From Durusdinium trenchii (Eukaryota; Sar; Dinophyceae; Suessiales; Symbiodiniaceae), in contig CAXAMN010001336.1 in NCBI GenBank assembly GCA_963970005.1, positions 53,640-117,639 on the forward strand: a stretch of DNA of 64,000 bases. Direction: 5' to 3'. Below, piece by piece: positions 15,937 through 29,200 of the stretch. Every line of letters starts with the position of its first letter. The first letter of the stretch is position 1. The position numbers and the translations under genes were made by a program. The notes under the pieces were generated by a model. The model was not told the origin of the DNA and made no database searches. It saw nothing but the letters and a program-made list of their open reading frames with translations.

Positions 15937-17697
15937 TCTCCTCAAGTAGCCCCAATTGAAATACGTGTACCTCTCAGAACTGCTCTGGCTCAAGAACTTT
16001 GTGAAGTCGAACTGAATGGCAAAATTCTAAAACATCATATCTGAACGTCCCCCGGCTTCTGCTTGGCGTCTGCTGTGTCCTTCCACAGAAAGAAACCAAA
16101 GGGGCAACTAAGCCCCTCTGACAAATCAAAACGGCTCAATGACCACGTTTTTGTTTTTGTGCTTGAGACCACAGAACCAATTGTGCATTCGCTTCGCCCT
16201 GCATTTGCATGATGAAGGGCACTAGACTTGCCCTAGAAGGCTGACAAGAAATAGGGCTGAACGTGAATAAAGAGAGAGCAGGAAGCTCCATCAGATGATT
16301 TTAAAGATCAGGACTGCTCCATCAGAAAGCCGTAGAAGAATTATCGGCAGCAACCGCCAAGCAAGATCTCTGCATGCGCCGGGCCACTAGCGTAGGATTT
16401 CGCTGGCGATTTCCGCTTGACATCAGGTAAATGTTTGGCGAGATTCTTTTAAATTTGGTTTCGATTGCTAGAGATCAACTGCAAAAAGTTGCAGCAAAAG
16501 GCAGAAAGCTGAACTTAGCAGATGCCAAGCAGAAATTAGAGGATGTTCAGATATGACGTTTTAGAATTTTGCCACTCAGTAAATGGGGCTACTTGAGGAG
16601 ACCAAGAAGAAGAAACAAAAGAAGAAGGGCAGGAAGACGGTGAGAACCTCAGCCACACCATGATCTTGGACGACCCAATGGTTTTGCAAATGTTTGAGTT
16701 GTTCCTTTTTAAGTTGGTCCCTGAAGAAGAGACTGGTTATGGTCGCCATGTCTCAAGCTGCGTCAATTCTCCCCAAATCTCGAGGTCTATGCAGTTTTTC
16801 AGGTGCGTATGGATTATGTGGAGAGCAGAGTAGTTACTTCAAAAGTTGAAACTGAGCTGAAGACGCCTCTCTGTCAACTTATGGACGACCATGCGCCGGT
16901 TCTGTCAGACAAGGGGCCGTTGGAGGTGAACATTTAAACTATGTATACTCTAACGGACAACCAAGGTCTAGGGTGCCACGTCAATTCCAGGGGTCTTGGT
17001 TTTCGGCCAAGGCAATCCTTCCCAAGAAAGGGTTCACCGGACAGCTACCGGCCCAGGCCGGGTTGTTGAAGTTTGTTGAGGGTCGTCGGATAGGACATGG
17101 TAGGGCCGCCCCAACAGCTCTGCGTTGTTCACAACGTCGCGCCGACACCGACGTCGAGCCTCTTTGCTAACGTAGTGGATTAAATCACCTTCCTGTGCGA
17201 GAGCCACCGGCCATTCCATTTTATCCCACACTGCCGGATGCGGCGTGGCAGATCAGCGAGCGCTTCAAGGGCACGGTTCAGGTCCGGAGGGAGGAACACA
17301 TGGCTTGGGCGTGCTACGGCATGCTTCGTCATAGCCAGGATTGATTTCTGCCATGCGACGGGTACCGCGTTGTTTTGACCTTGAGACAACTCCCTTTTTG
17401 CCGCTTCTCAGTAAATTAGCAGAGACATATATGGACAACTTGCTTCAAAGTAGTTGGGACCTGACTTGAACAGACTTCAATACTTGTAGCTCATTGAGCC
17501 GTTTTGATTTGTCAGAGGGGCTTAGTTGCCCCTTTGGCTTCTTTCTGTGGAAGGACACAGCAAATGCCAAGCAGAAGCTGGAGGACGTTCAGATATGATG
17601 TTTTAGAATTTTGCCATTCAGTTCGACTTGACAAAGTTCTTAAGCCAGAGCAGTTCGGAGCAGTGCGTGCCAATCAAATTGGGACTGCTTGAGGAGA
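15937..17697. repeat. Inverted repeat with ~1.35-kb spacer
   Basis: Bases about 15937-16141 read backwards match 17492-17697: both contain the ATTGAGCCGTTTTGATTTGTC block, TTTCTGTGGAAGGAC, and CTGGGACGTTCAGATATGATG-type sequence. Related single arms occur near 31975-32100 and 32925-33115, so the arms belong to a dispersed family. No coding frame is supported inside (15776-17797). Confidence 0.75.
16500..16905. repeat. Dispersed repeat, copy also at 26160-26600
   Basis: The two segments share long stretches, for example GAAGGGCAGGAAGACGGTGA, ATGATCTTGGACGACCCAAT and GATGTCTCAAGCTGCGTCAA. A further shared block lies upstream of each (16300-16375 and 26035-26100, GCCGTAGAAGAATTATCGGC), so about 600 bp is duplicated. 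Part recurs near 33565-33615. There is no terminal structure that would name the element. Confidence 0.7.
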
Positions 17698-17796
17698 TAA
17701 ACCTGGAGGCCAAGTGGGAAGGTTTTTGACTCTTCCTGCAGGAGCACCAAGTGGCAAGTGAGGAAAATGTCGAGTTGGAGACCACCATTGCGTTGC

Positions 17797-17995
17797 AGGC
17801 CATCGCTATTGGGTTGGAGGCGATTGCTATTAGGTTGGAGGCCGTCGCTATTGGGTTGGAGGCCGTCGCTACTAGGTTGGAGTATCGCTGTTGGGTTGCA
17901 GGATCACTATTAGGTTAGAGGCCATTGCTGTGGCGCTGTTAGGATGGAGGCGATTGGTGTAGTGGAGGCCATTGCTATCAGGTCATTAGGCTGGA
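17797..17995 (+). repeat. 21-bp minisatellite
   Basis: About eight degenerate units of GCCATCGCTATTGGGTTGGAG type in tandem. The unit is a multiple of three, so frames stay open across it, but nothing else suggests coding. Confidence 0.75.
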
Positions 17996-18819
17996 GACGG
18001 GTTCGAAACAGCGGTGAGTCGATGCCGCCAGGCGATCTGATCCGAGTCAAGGCAGAACATCCACTTGCTGGTGAGCTATTTGTTTGAACATTCACCAGGG
18101 CTGTTCATTGTACATACTCAGTGCAGAGAGGCGAGCCAGTGCGGAAGCTGAGAATGATGAGTGGTTTGTAACGGTTTGTCGTGCAAGTGTTCCTTTCGAC
18201 AACTAGCTTAGTCTCCTTCCCCTTCTCACAGGCAGTTGCTTCTTGCCGCCTCCTTTGCTTTTCGTTACATCACTTTCAAGTTGTCTCGCCGAAATGGCAA
18301 AGGATTTGTGCTTCTAACAGCATGTGAAGCACAATTCTGATTGATTTATTGGTGATTGTTTGCCGACACGGGGCAAGGTTCCATTCCTCAAGTGAAAGCA
18401 CATTTCTGCATTCGACCAGTCAAAATGGTGCTTGCATCAGGAGAGTGAGAGCCAATGGGTCCGCAGAATTGCTTCAAAGTGCTCAGGCCATGATCTTAAA
18501 TGTGTATTGGTTTCAACAAACTTGGTCTCATTCTTCCAAGCGCATCTGGGCTTGTTTTGCAGCTTCTGGGCTCTCAGCTGTCGGTGAGCTGTTGAATGCG
18601 TTCTCGGAGATCACAAAAAATAGCAAGCCAAGAGCTTTGGCATTTCCATTGCGGGCTTTGATCGAATCTATTCCAGATCTCTTACCTGTCGTTTGGTGTG
18701 TTGTCTCCGTTGCATGAGGTTTGGTTGGAGTCGTCTTGCGAAAGCTACAAGCCTGAGCTGCGGCTTGGCTTAGGCAGACCAACATCTCGGACAAAGCATT
18801 CCATTTCCGCAACTCGCAT
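17996..18819. other. Gene-free stretch
   Basis: A 122-codon frame at 18349-18717 has no recognisable motif, no splice context and no matching copy, so it is not called. Nothing else was seen. Confidence 0.5.
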
Positions 18820-19775
18820 GGTGCTCAAGTGGCTGGATGACGGAGGCCAAGGTTTTGGGCGGGGCGATCAACTTGATGGACTGACGGAAGAGGACAGACA
18901 AGAAATCCCTTTTCCTTTTATATTTGTTGCTTTTCCTTCTTCTCTGTTTTGTTTCTTCTTCATCATCTTCATGTTCTTCTTCTTCTTCTTCTTCTTCTTC
19001 AAAGACAGGATATACATATGAGCAAACACTTTTCTTCAGGCTTTACTAAAGTAGTCTACGGCATGCTCTGTTTGTTTGTCTATCATCAGTGTTCGCCTGT
19101 GAACGAGATAGGGCCCCCACATCAACAAGATACTTTTGCTTCATGACACTCAAGTAGTCTGAACAAGATAGTGGGATGCAGTTGCGTCTACTTTTTCTAC
19201 CCTCTCTTCTACCACCTCACACCTGTGAGCCCTGACACCGAAAAGGCCCTTCGAGAAGGCACGCATCACCGAAACCACTGGCTCCTGGTGTGCCGGACCC
19301 TTCAGCACCATGAGGCGGCGAAGCAGGGAGGGTCTTGCGGTCTGGGAAGTGAAATGGTTTGATGATTTGCTTTGCTTGGTGCCTGGAGAAGAAACTTGGT
19401 GAAGACCTTTGGATGCTGTTGAGACTCGGCCCGAGCTGGCCGCTTCGTCGGCTTAACCTCCAGCGGCTTCGTCTCTGTGAGTTTCAGCAAAGCTCTCGGA
19501 ATTACTGAAATCATCATGGAAGTGGATGGCGTGGCCACGAAAAGATGACCCTGAAATCTCAATACCGGACCGATGGTGCCATCCACTTGAATGATGATTT
19601 CAGGGAGTGTGCAGTATGGCGTTCTTTTTTTAACTCAGAGCGAAGCTCTCTCGCACCCCCTGCAAGTGGAGCCGTAAACCTTGGCTCATTCCTAATAAAA
19701 GAAAAGGCCCATAAACAAAACTGGAAACTGGGTTGCCCCTCACGTCCAGCCCACTCAGCCGCTCGCCGCTCTGGC
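18820..19775. repeat. Duplicated block, second copy at 22040-23170
   Basis: The two blocks share in order GGACTGACGGAAG, a (CTT)n run (18959-18995 and 22118-22141), CTTTTTCTACCCTC, CTTCAGCACCATGAGGCGGC, and a nearly identical ~185-bp tail starting AATCTCAATACCGGACCGAT (19557 and 22979). The second copy carries extra sequence. The blocks are too diverged to be recent, and no terminal inverted repeats are evident. Confidence 0.75.
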
Positions 19776-20929
19776 GGCCATGCCTTGGCTCCGCCTCGCA
19801 TCGTGACAGCGCAGCGGTCGTTACAGCGATCGCGCTGGCTTTTTGGATGATGACACTTCGTACATTTTTGGAAATCGCTGCAAGATGACACGCCAAATCG
19901 CTGTTTGATTTCTTTAAACAGTCCTTCAAGTCTGGAGCTTCTTCACCTAAGCAGTTGGTAGGGCTCGTGGATCATCGTAAACCTGGATTTTGCATTTAAT
20001 AAGTGACGTGTCGTACTTTAACTTTTTCCTTTGGAATGAACAACCAAACTTTCTCAGTGCCGGACACACGATGCCTGGCCGGTTTTCAGTTGAGAGAGAG
20101 AGAGTCCCTGTGCAGGCGCACCCTGGCACACTCATCGCCACAGATGCCAGCACGGTCGCCTGTGGCTTAGCTTGGGCCATCGGTGAAGTGCAGCGAGAGG
20201 ACGTGGTAGAATGAACGAAAAGGAAAGGGAAGGGGCCCTCCCAAACAACGGACTGGATTTACTTCAAGATCCATCTGAACATGAGCCAAGCAACCAACAA
20301 GCGGCAGCGCACGACAGTCTGGTGGCATTCTCTTGCAGTGAGTCGGTGGCACGTTGCCGCATGTTGTCAAGGCCATTTTGCGGCTAGAGAAGTACGGTGA
20401 GCTCTCCACAGACCTTCGGAAAATGCTGAACGCGCCTGAGCAGCAAGGTTTGAATGTTTGAAGCCATCACTATCTCGATCTGGACTCACCTTATCATTTA
20501 TGTTTATAAAGATCTATCAACAGTCATAAATAGCCTCCATTGGCTTCGATGCGACTCCAAATAACTGTAGTGTTTATGTACTGCCTGGGCCAGATTTATC
20601 GGGCATGTCCCTTTTCAACAGAATTGGAGAGTTTCAATCAAGGTCCTCGTTTGGCACCTTTTGACCCTTGCAGAATAAGCCGCGCTCGTTTCTCGAGGCT
20701 GATCTTCTTCGGCAGTGGCCATCTACGTGAGAACGTGAGAGGAACGGCTCAGGTGCCGCTCTCGCAACATCCCGAAGTCCAGTGACGCCAAGGCAGGCTG
20801 ATGGTGGAAAGTTGGGTAAGCTGGGTATGCTGTAAAGAGAAAGTAGATGAAAGTAGAGCAAAGTAGCGTGACAAGGATGCAAAGAATCAGACTGGACTTG
20901 AGTCTGACTTGTATGATTTTTCTGTTTTT

Positions 20930-21135
20930 GTTTGTATATGAGACGAGGACATGTCGCTGCCGCCATTTGGTCGAGCTTCTTCCCCCACACGAGGTCTCTC
21001 TTCGGCAATAACCGCAGATCAGCTGCACCGAGACTTTTTTGAGACGAAGCTGAGGCAGGGAAGGGCCTTTTCCAGTGTGAGGTAGAAATTCCATCATCCA
21101 GCAGTGGCGCTTGAAGAAATAGGGTGCGAAATTCA
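20930..21135. repeat. Dispersed repeat family, copies at 34133-34390 and 35668-35860
   Basis: All three contain a GAGACGAAGATG-like start, TTGCGAGTTTCTTTC-type sequence, CGGCAACAACCGGGAAGAGC or a variant, and GGAAGGGCCT. The 34-kb and 35-kb copies are the more similar pair. The 34-kb copy abuts a (TA)n tract. No coding capacity is seen. Confidence 0.7.
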
Positions 21136-23170
21136 TGGGTTCCAGGTCGGGTGGCGCTTCACAAATCTGGAATTTGGAAACTTATTTCGTGATATGTCAT
21201 GTCAACATCGGACTCTGGGCTTCGGAAACCTATTATGACTAAGTTGCTACCAAGCTTGTTGGAACTGAAGGGGCGTGGGACACCAATTAGCGTGAAGCCC
21301 CAAAAATTCCTCGAAGCGCCTCACTCTCCCAGGCATGTCCCCTCGTAGGTTCCCAGAAGAACCCCTCATTGCGCGCTCCGCAACTGCTGACAGCTGCTGA
21401 CAGCTGCCAGCCGTCGCCTCGCAGGAGTCGAAAAGACATCCCACAGGGCTCCTGGACGACGATCCCCGGGAGGCACTCCGCAGTGGAGCCGAAAGATCCA
21501 GCGGAGAGGATGGTGGAATTGGAGATCGTCCTGGTCGTGACTTTCGGTCGAGCGTTTTGTTGGCGAGTTGGGAACGGTTCCATGGGGGAGCTGGCAGTTT
21601 CGGTCCTTGGTTCTGGCGACATTTGGTTGTTATTTGGCTGCTCGGGTTTTCGGGCAACACATCTCTCAATTTCTGATCCCGATCGAATGGGAAGCGTGGC
21701 TCGTTTCCATTTTTTTTTTGACCGAAGGTTGGACAGCTGTGGACTCGGAAGATTTGGGATCCTTTGGGATCTTTTTTTGGAACCAACGCTGCAGTGGGAG
21801 TTGGGAGATGGTCTTCCCAAATTCCCGAGACCAGAAGGACATGTCCAAAAGGGTGAAGATTGGCATTGGTCATCCGGATGGAGCGACTCTGCCGACATCC
21901 TTCGAGGCCGTGTCGGACCCCAAACCCAACGGCGGACAGCGGCGGAGCGGTCGGTGCGGCGAATGCGGAGGCAGAACGAGCACCCCATTCCACGACTCGG
22001 ACTCGGGTGGTCAAGGTGCCTGCGTGACGGAGATCCAGGGTTTTGAGGGTGGGGAGCGACTGAATGGACTGACGGAAGTGGAAAGAAAAGGTATTTGAAC
22101 AAACTTCATTTCCCTTCGTCTTCTTCTTCTTCTTCTTCTTCTTTGCCGAACAGGGTTGTTGGATGTCCTTGGCAATTTTCATAGGCCTCTCAATGAAGTG
22201 CTTTCTTTTTTGCATCGCTTTGAGCCCTGCGTTCACGCACTCCAGACTTCCGCAGGCTGCTGAGTGCCGGGTGCCATTCGTCTGGTCGCTTGAGGGTGGA
22301 GCCCCTTGGCCTCACAATATCGCGGATTGACGCCCCAACATCGCATCGCTTCCCTGTGGCGGTTAGGAGGAGGCGATCTCCATGACCGAAGCTAGATCTT
22401 CCATCCGGATTCCCCAAGCTAAATCACCTCCCACCTCGCTTCGCCTGTCTCGCGGTGTCCGCAAAGTCCCGCCCCAGGTGGACCCGGAATCCCCACAGCG
22501 AGACCGTGTGGATCTGAGCAATGGCGCAGTGAGCGTCCTCTCTGAGCCTTCCCCTAAACATCGCTCCGAAAAAGGAAAAAAGAAGAGGAGGACTCTTTTC
22601 CGTTCTTTGTTCCAATGTGTTTTGTGTCTCTCCCAACGCCCCTATGGCAGGGCGTGCGATGTGGCATTTGGCACCTGCTTTTTCTACCCTCTTTTCTACC
22701 AGCTCACACCTGCAAGGCCTGACCAGACCCTTCAGCACCATGAGGCGGCGAGCGGGGAGGGTCTGGCGGTCTGTGAAATGAAAATCCTCCGTCTCTTAGG
22801 GAGTGTGGTTTCATGGTGGGCCTTGCTTGGTGCCCGGAGAAGAACTTTGGTGAAGACTTCTGGACCCCGACTGCAGTTGGAGACTCGGCCCGAGCTGGCC
22901 GTGAGTTTCAGCAAAGCTTTCAGACTTACACTGAAATCGTCATGGAAGTGGACGGCATGCCCCCGAAAGGACCCTGAAATCTCAATACCGGACCGATGGT
23001 GCCATCCACTTGAATGATGATTTCAGGGAGTGTGCAGTATGGCGTTCTTTTTTTAACTCAGAGCGAAGCTCTCTCGCGCCCCCTGCAAGTGGTAAACCTT
23101 GGCTCATTCTTGATACAAGAAAAGGCCCATAAACAAAACTGGAAACTGGGTTGGCCCTCACATCCAGCCA

Positions 23171-25740
23171 TGGTCGAACATCTTTTTTGCAACTTGAGAA
23201 GGCCACATGGAATTGGTTCACTGTTTGAATCTTGAGGCCACCTTTGAAAGCACGTATTGGGGCGGAACCTCTTTGTTATGACCCGTCACAGGATTTTTCG
23301 GCGGTTCGTCACATCACCCTGGAATCGATTCTCGGTGTGGGGCAGGAGGCCTTCGAGAAGATTCGAGAGAAGATTCGGGCTGTGAGGACAGTGAGGACTC
23401 ACTGGGCTGAGAGAGGGGCGTTGCCTTCACGAACAAGCCCACATGGCCAACACATTTCAGAAGGCTAAAAAACATCTTGAATTCACTTCGCTTGAAGTTT
23501 AAACTTGGGGAAGGCGAAGAACCTTTCGCAGCTCTGATCTGTTGCGCCCAGGACGCAGTGCCGTGGCCGTCGCCTGACAACGGCGCCCGCGTCGGTCGGT
23601 CTGGGGTCGGCCCGGTCGGAAGTCTCTGCAGTGGACATGAAGAGATTCATTGGGTTTGGCCCAAGAACGTCGTAGCTCTTGTTTTCTTCTTCTTCTTCAG
23701 TTTTACTTACCTGCAACAGTCGGTAAAGAAGAACAAGGCCTGCAACCAGGCCCCTTCATCATCCACTGTTGCTGCTCATCGGATAGATCTAACATATGAA
23801 TTTCCTGGCATTTCAACCACGGAGGTTCCTCTTTGTGTTTCTGGAGCACTGTATCCATATCATTCTGGAACCCAAGTGTGCAATCTGGAACGCAAATTCG
23901 CTTGAAGCTTCGCATGCGAAGCTAGTTTGAAGTCTAGTTCACTCGTGTCAGCAGCAGATCCAAGCAGTCCCAGAGACCGGGCCCCGTCTCTCTTCGTTTG
24001 GGACATTTGGGTCGGAGATGTTTGGCTTTTCGAGTCCCAGCGGCTCGCGCGTCCCATCCGGGGCACGAGGCCCATCCCCGTAGCGACAGAGGCGTGAATG
24101 CCGGACAGCATGGCGCTTTGGAAAAACGACGACTGTGATGCCGTCAGAGTGTGGCGAGGGAGGTAGGGGGAAACGATTCCTTGTGTACCAGCAGAGGTTG
24201 AAGAATCCTATAGACTATCCTATAGGTACTCCTGTAGGGTCCTATTAGGTAGTTCGTGCCGACGACTGGACTTCAAGTGCTGCAACCCAGCTCAACAGCA
24301 AATCCTTCTCTTCCATACGGTTGTTCCTTACTCTGGACCATTTTTGATGGGTTCGTGGGTGGGTGGTGTGCTGCTGCTGGTGGGTGGTGTGGCATTTTGT
24401 AGGTTGGTTAGTTGCCAGTGCTCGATGTAAATTGCCTTGCTTCAGTTGGGCTGTGCACATCTCTTCGTATTGGAGAGTTTTGGATCATTGTGTGGGACCC
24501 GATGGTTGGAATCATGGCTGTGCTGCATTGAAGGGACGGTGGTCGGGGAGGGTGCACTAAGAAAGCCTTAGTTGGCTGCGTCTAAGTTCTTCCTTAAGAA
24601 TCAAGAAAACAACCCCTGAACTCCAACACTAAATCCAAAACCCAAGTCAGTGCCAACACTGAAGATATGTTTCACTCCAAAGCAATACAGCGAAAAAGGC
24701 GACTCTTTGTAAAGACCGGGGCCCTGTTTGCAGAGGAAAACTATTTTTGCAGAGGGCCATGTTCCACTTCCATGATTGTTTCAGGGAGGGTAACAGCATG
24801 GTAACAGCATGTTATTCTGCAGCTTTTCCAGTGTGTAAAGCTGGTTACCGCACCGCTCTTCGACGCAGCTCGAAGCTCCGCTGCACGGGAGACACGGGCG
24901 CACGGTGTGGGAATGGTGCTCCAAAAAGCGGCGCACGGTCCGCAGGTGGTGGGCGACGCCAGCGTTGGCCTTTGCTTTGTTCAACGGTCAATGTGGAGGA
25001 AACAGAAGAAGCTGCAAAAGAGACAAGCAATGGGAAACAGTCATGCAGTACGTAGACGCAGTGGCACCCATGCCACTCCGTTCCGTGCGTTCGCCGCTTC
25101 CTTGGCCGATGAATTTTTGATTGCTTAATCGTCCGTGCTGCGTTAGCTGATCTCTGCACCACCCTGTGTGGTGCAGGTGGTGTGTACACAAGATTGTTGC
25201 TTTCAAGCCACGGCGGGGAGGTCTGAGAATGTGGCGGTGTCCCTACGACCGTGGTCTGAATGATTTGGTTCCAGAATTCTAGCATTTCCGACAGCTTCTC
25301 GACTTAGTGGTCGCCTCAGGACATGGACCTTGAGCGCTTGCGCCAGATTGGGCACGGGACGTCAGACCTGTTTGATGAAATCATTGCCAAGAACTCCATG
25401 CAGGGCCCAGACATCGCCGGGGTTATATGTGTTTGGGTTGTCATTTTTCCGTTGCTCCGAAGTAGGAGAGTTCCAGCACTTTGGCCGGCTCGCGACCCTC
25501 TGTAGTCCAAGGCTGGATGTCATGTTGGTAGAGCCCATTTTGCTGTGCCTTGGAGCGAGGGTGGTGGAAGGAACCAGCTCTTGTTCGCTGCGGTGGACGA
25601 AGTGGAGCAACATGGTGAAGGTTCCCTAAGTACAGTTGCCCTAGCTCAGTGATTCAAATCTGACCCAAGTTCTATGCGCGCAAAAGCGTTTCGATCACGG
25701 TAGAGTCATCTTGTAGTGCTTTGGTAATGTAATCACAGCT
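23171..25740. other. Gene-free stretch
   Basis: Scattered short frames only, none with a motif, splice context or repeat support. A short direct/inverted cluster of CCTATAGG-type words lies at 24206-24252. Confidence 0.5.
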
Positions 25741-25860
25741 ATGGAGCCCCCAGTCCAGCCAACTCTCAAGTCTGGAGGCACTTCAAGTCAGAATGAATAT
25801 GAGAACCTATCCTTGCTAGGCAACGTTATGTATTTACGCATACACATGCATATACCAAGG
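25741..25860. repeat. Dispersed repeat family with opposite-strand copies
   Basis: The block ATGGAGCCCCCAG...CAACTCT...GGAGGC recurs reversed at 27380-27440, 30890-30950 and 32690-32735. In those copies it is joined to a second block containing CGTCCAAGGCTGAAGAT or CGTCCAAGGTTCAGC (27255-27310, 27800-27870, 30815-30870, 31765-31830). The repeated short translations such as MEPPGQPTLNSG come from this repeat and are not genes. Confidence 0.7.
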
Positions 25861-27579
25861 CGCCGCATGAAGACTGATGGAGACTATGTGGAGGTGGGGG
25901 AGGGTGTTGGCAAACGGGGGTTGACGGTAGAGGGGTAAGCAAGCGAGAAGCCTCATGCGGCTTGCAGGCTTTGTGCGCGCAATTTTACATGAGCCTGGCC
26001 GAGGGTATGTTTTAACGTGATTTTGATCGCTAAAGATCCGGACTGCTCCTTCAGAAAGCCGTAGAAGAATTATCGGCAGCATCCGCCGAGCAAGATCTCT
26101 GCGGTGTTTGGCTGTGACATGATATGCAGAATTATACTGTCGTACTCAGCTTAAGGGGATAGATCCCACAAATGACTGACGTTGCCACTCAGTTCGACTT
26201 CGCAAAGTTCTTGAGCCAAAGCAGTTCGGAGCAGCGCTTGTTTTTATTAATTGGGGCTACTTGAGGAGAGCAAGAAAAAGAAGGGCAGGAAGACGGTGAG
26301 AACCTCAGCCACACAATGATCTTGGACGACCCAATGGTTTTGCAATTGTTTGTGAATTTCATTTAGTTGTTCCTTATACAGTTGGTCCCTGAAGAAGAGG
26401 CTGGTTATGGTGGCGATGTCTCAAGCTGCGTCAATTCTCCCAAAATGTCCAGGTCTATGCAATATACAGGCGCATATAGATTCTGTGGAGAGCAGAGTAG
26501 TTATTTCAAAAGCTGAAACTGAGCTGAAGAGCGTGATGTTTGGTCATTGGGCATTGGGTAACGCCTCTCTGTCAATTTATGGATGACCACGCACCAAGTT
26601 TTGTACCAGGTGAAGCTTGCCCGACATCATGCCTCTCATCAATGATATTCCGCTTACCTACCAGTGACCACTGGAAGTGATCGGTTCCGAACTATACGAA
26701 ACCCATTCCTTCAGAGCAGAAAACTTCAGCAGAATGGCCCGAAACACTCGGGATGTGGCCTAAACGCATCTGATCGTCAGTGGAAACTTTGCATCTGAGT
26801 TCTTAGTAGATGAAGGTTTGCTGTAGTTTTTATACACAATCCAAACTTACGTGTCATTGTCCAAACCTTCTCGGCCGCATGCTCATGATGAGTGTGACGA
26901 TGAACGGGCGAACTTGCCGCTGCCGTTTGAGGTGAAAGCCGACGGCCGCGGCCGCCTGGGCCAGAGCCTCAAAAGAGCTGTCCCCATGTCTGATGGCTAC
27001 GCTCCCCTTCGTTGGAGATGGTTTTTGGGCTATGATTGGCTACTGGCTATGCAGTCTGACAAAAACGTAGGATATCGCAGGAGATACTTTTCTCATCAAC
27101 TCTCTATTACATTTTTTCAGTGAGGAGAGGGCGCGTCTTTTCCCTTATGATCAAACACCATCTAGCGTTTGCAGCAGCAGCTAGTGCAGCTCTCCAATGG
27201 ATGAAGTGGCTTCTTGTCTCAGAAGCGAGCCCTTCGCATCTCGGACCCCAACCGTCTCGGCGTCCAAGGCTGAAGATTGTCGAGGGCGAGCCGATACTCC
27301 TCCTGTGCTTCACGGGCTGGGGCGGAGGATGATGGGAGGACGGAAGCGGTTTTCGGGAATCCAAAGCAGAGTGGATTGGCACACGCATACTTGAAGATGC
27401 TCCAGAATTTAGAGTTGGTTGACCTGGGGGCTCCATAGCTGTGATGATATCACCAAAGCGCTAGAAGATGACTCTATGCGGTGAAAGTAGCTGATCAATC
27501 CGGGCGTTTCATGTCCTTTTTTTGCGCGCGTAGAACCAGGGGTACCACGTTATTGGCGTGGGCTTGCAGGATACTACGT

Positions 27580-27675
27580 ACATGAATATATTCAAGTTAG
27601 GCCAACAAAAGTTAGCCATACAGGCCATACAACATATGACAGAGCCTGGTGGGAGTATTTAGTCCACTGATGGCG
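27580..27675. repeat. Dispersed repeat, near-identical copy at 30330-30425
   Basis: About 85 bp beginning AAGTTAGGCCAACAAAAGTT and ending AGTCCACTGATGGC are shared almost without change, so this copy event is younger than the surrounding repeats. Confidence 0.8.
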
Positions 27676-27899
27676 TTTTGACGCCTTTGTTGCAGTCATT
27701 TCTCCATTTTGCAGGAGTCTTGCCATGGAGCTCGAGTATTTGACCAGCCTCGGGCGCATGGCCCAGTGATGCCACGAGACCTCGTGTCGCACACGAGCCC
27801 TTCACGGGGGCCTCGGCGTCCAAGGTTCAGCATCATCGCCACGGAGCCGATTCTGTTGCACCACCCAGAGGCCGTTCAGATCTCACGCCAGTACGCTTA

Positions 27900-29200
27900 A
27901 TGCGCTGGGCCCTGCATAGAGGGATGAACACATAGCTGGGCCTTGCAGATGTATCCCCTTAAGCTGGGTACGACGGGTGTAGACTAGTTCTGCGTATTTC
28001 CATCGTGTATATTTCGAGCTATGCCAGCTATGTGTGTACAGCGGGCATGAAGGGTGGCTCGGTGGCTCGGTTATCTTTTTAGGTCTCCGCACAAGCTTAT
28101 TGAAGCTCCAGTCTGGAGCAAACATCAAGCACCTTGTGTGAGATGTTGCCATTCCAAGCATGTTGCCCATAATAATATGGTCAGTTTGCTATGCCGTGCT
28201 TTCGTTCATGTCCTCCTCCATTCATTCAGTAGCCAGAATGTTTGGCGATACCCGGGATAGTGTCAGGATTCCCCATCAACTGTGGAAGTGGCTCAGGCAG
28301 GATTTTTCATTAGTCTGACTAGCAGAAACGCTGCTTCCCCTTGAGGGCTACGACAGCAATCAGTGACAGTCTGTTAGAGATGATACCATCGAATGTCTAA
28401 TCAACAATTGTTGACGATGCACAACTGATGTCCTGCAAAATCAATTCGGGAGACTTGTTTTCTTACTGGTGAGACATCAACAAAACGTTCCTGCGCCGTC
28501 AACAAAAAGCATCAAACATGCACGCCTGCTCAACTAATCCTATGGAGGCTTGGCAAAGAAAGTTGCAACAAAGCTTCATGAAACACAGACAGAACAACGC
28601 ATTTACCTAACACCAGCGCTTACAAAGGTCAATATATATATATATATACTATGTATAGTCTATTCATAGGTGACCATGTTGCCAGCAAAATAGTCATATT
28701 CAATTCGTACCTTTAACTGACTGTTTTAGAGCTTTAGAGTTATATACATAACTATGTTGATGTGTGTTACTGGAGCCCTGTGGAGAATTTGTGCACAAGT
28801 GACTTGTTTGGGAACAGTTGTCAAAGGAGTAGGGCGACAAAATCGCAAAGCACAGCTTGGGCAGCAAGAACCTCGAAAGGCAGAGGAGGCAAAGCCAGTC
28901 CTTGACAATCTTGTTCTTCTATATCTTCTACGTATCGTAATATTTTCTATACAATTGATCTAACCTGACTCCATTTAGTTACAGAAAGGCTTGTTGCCAG
29001 CGCCGAAACTACCAATAATTTGGGCATATCTATCAGTATGCTTGGTTGTTTCGCGCTGTCAACAATTCCTTTTTGCCTACTACAACGGTTCTGGGTTCTT
29101 CAGTCATAATTCTTTCCCTATAATTCATGGTGTGTTATAACAAAAAACAAAAAACAAAAAACCAATGTTGAACAATGACTTGAACTGGCTTCTTCTTCAG
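27900..29200. other. Gene-free stretch upstream of an exon
   Basis: AT-richer than its surroundings, with a (TA)n tract near 28630 and an A-rich AAAAAAC run near 29144-29160. It would be intron or intergenic sequence for the exon at 29201. Confidence 0.5.

Noticed and set aside
18349-18717. 122-codon frame
   Set aside because: No motif, splice context or repeat conservation; a minus-strand frame is open over part of it.
19990-20214. RNase H-like fragment (LIATDASTVACGLAW)
   Set aside because: Only one short motif recalls a DIRS RNase H; no neighbouring RT motifs or second catalytic residue found.
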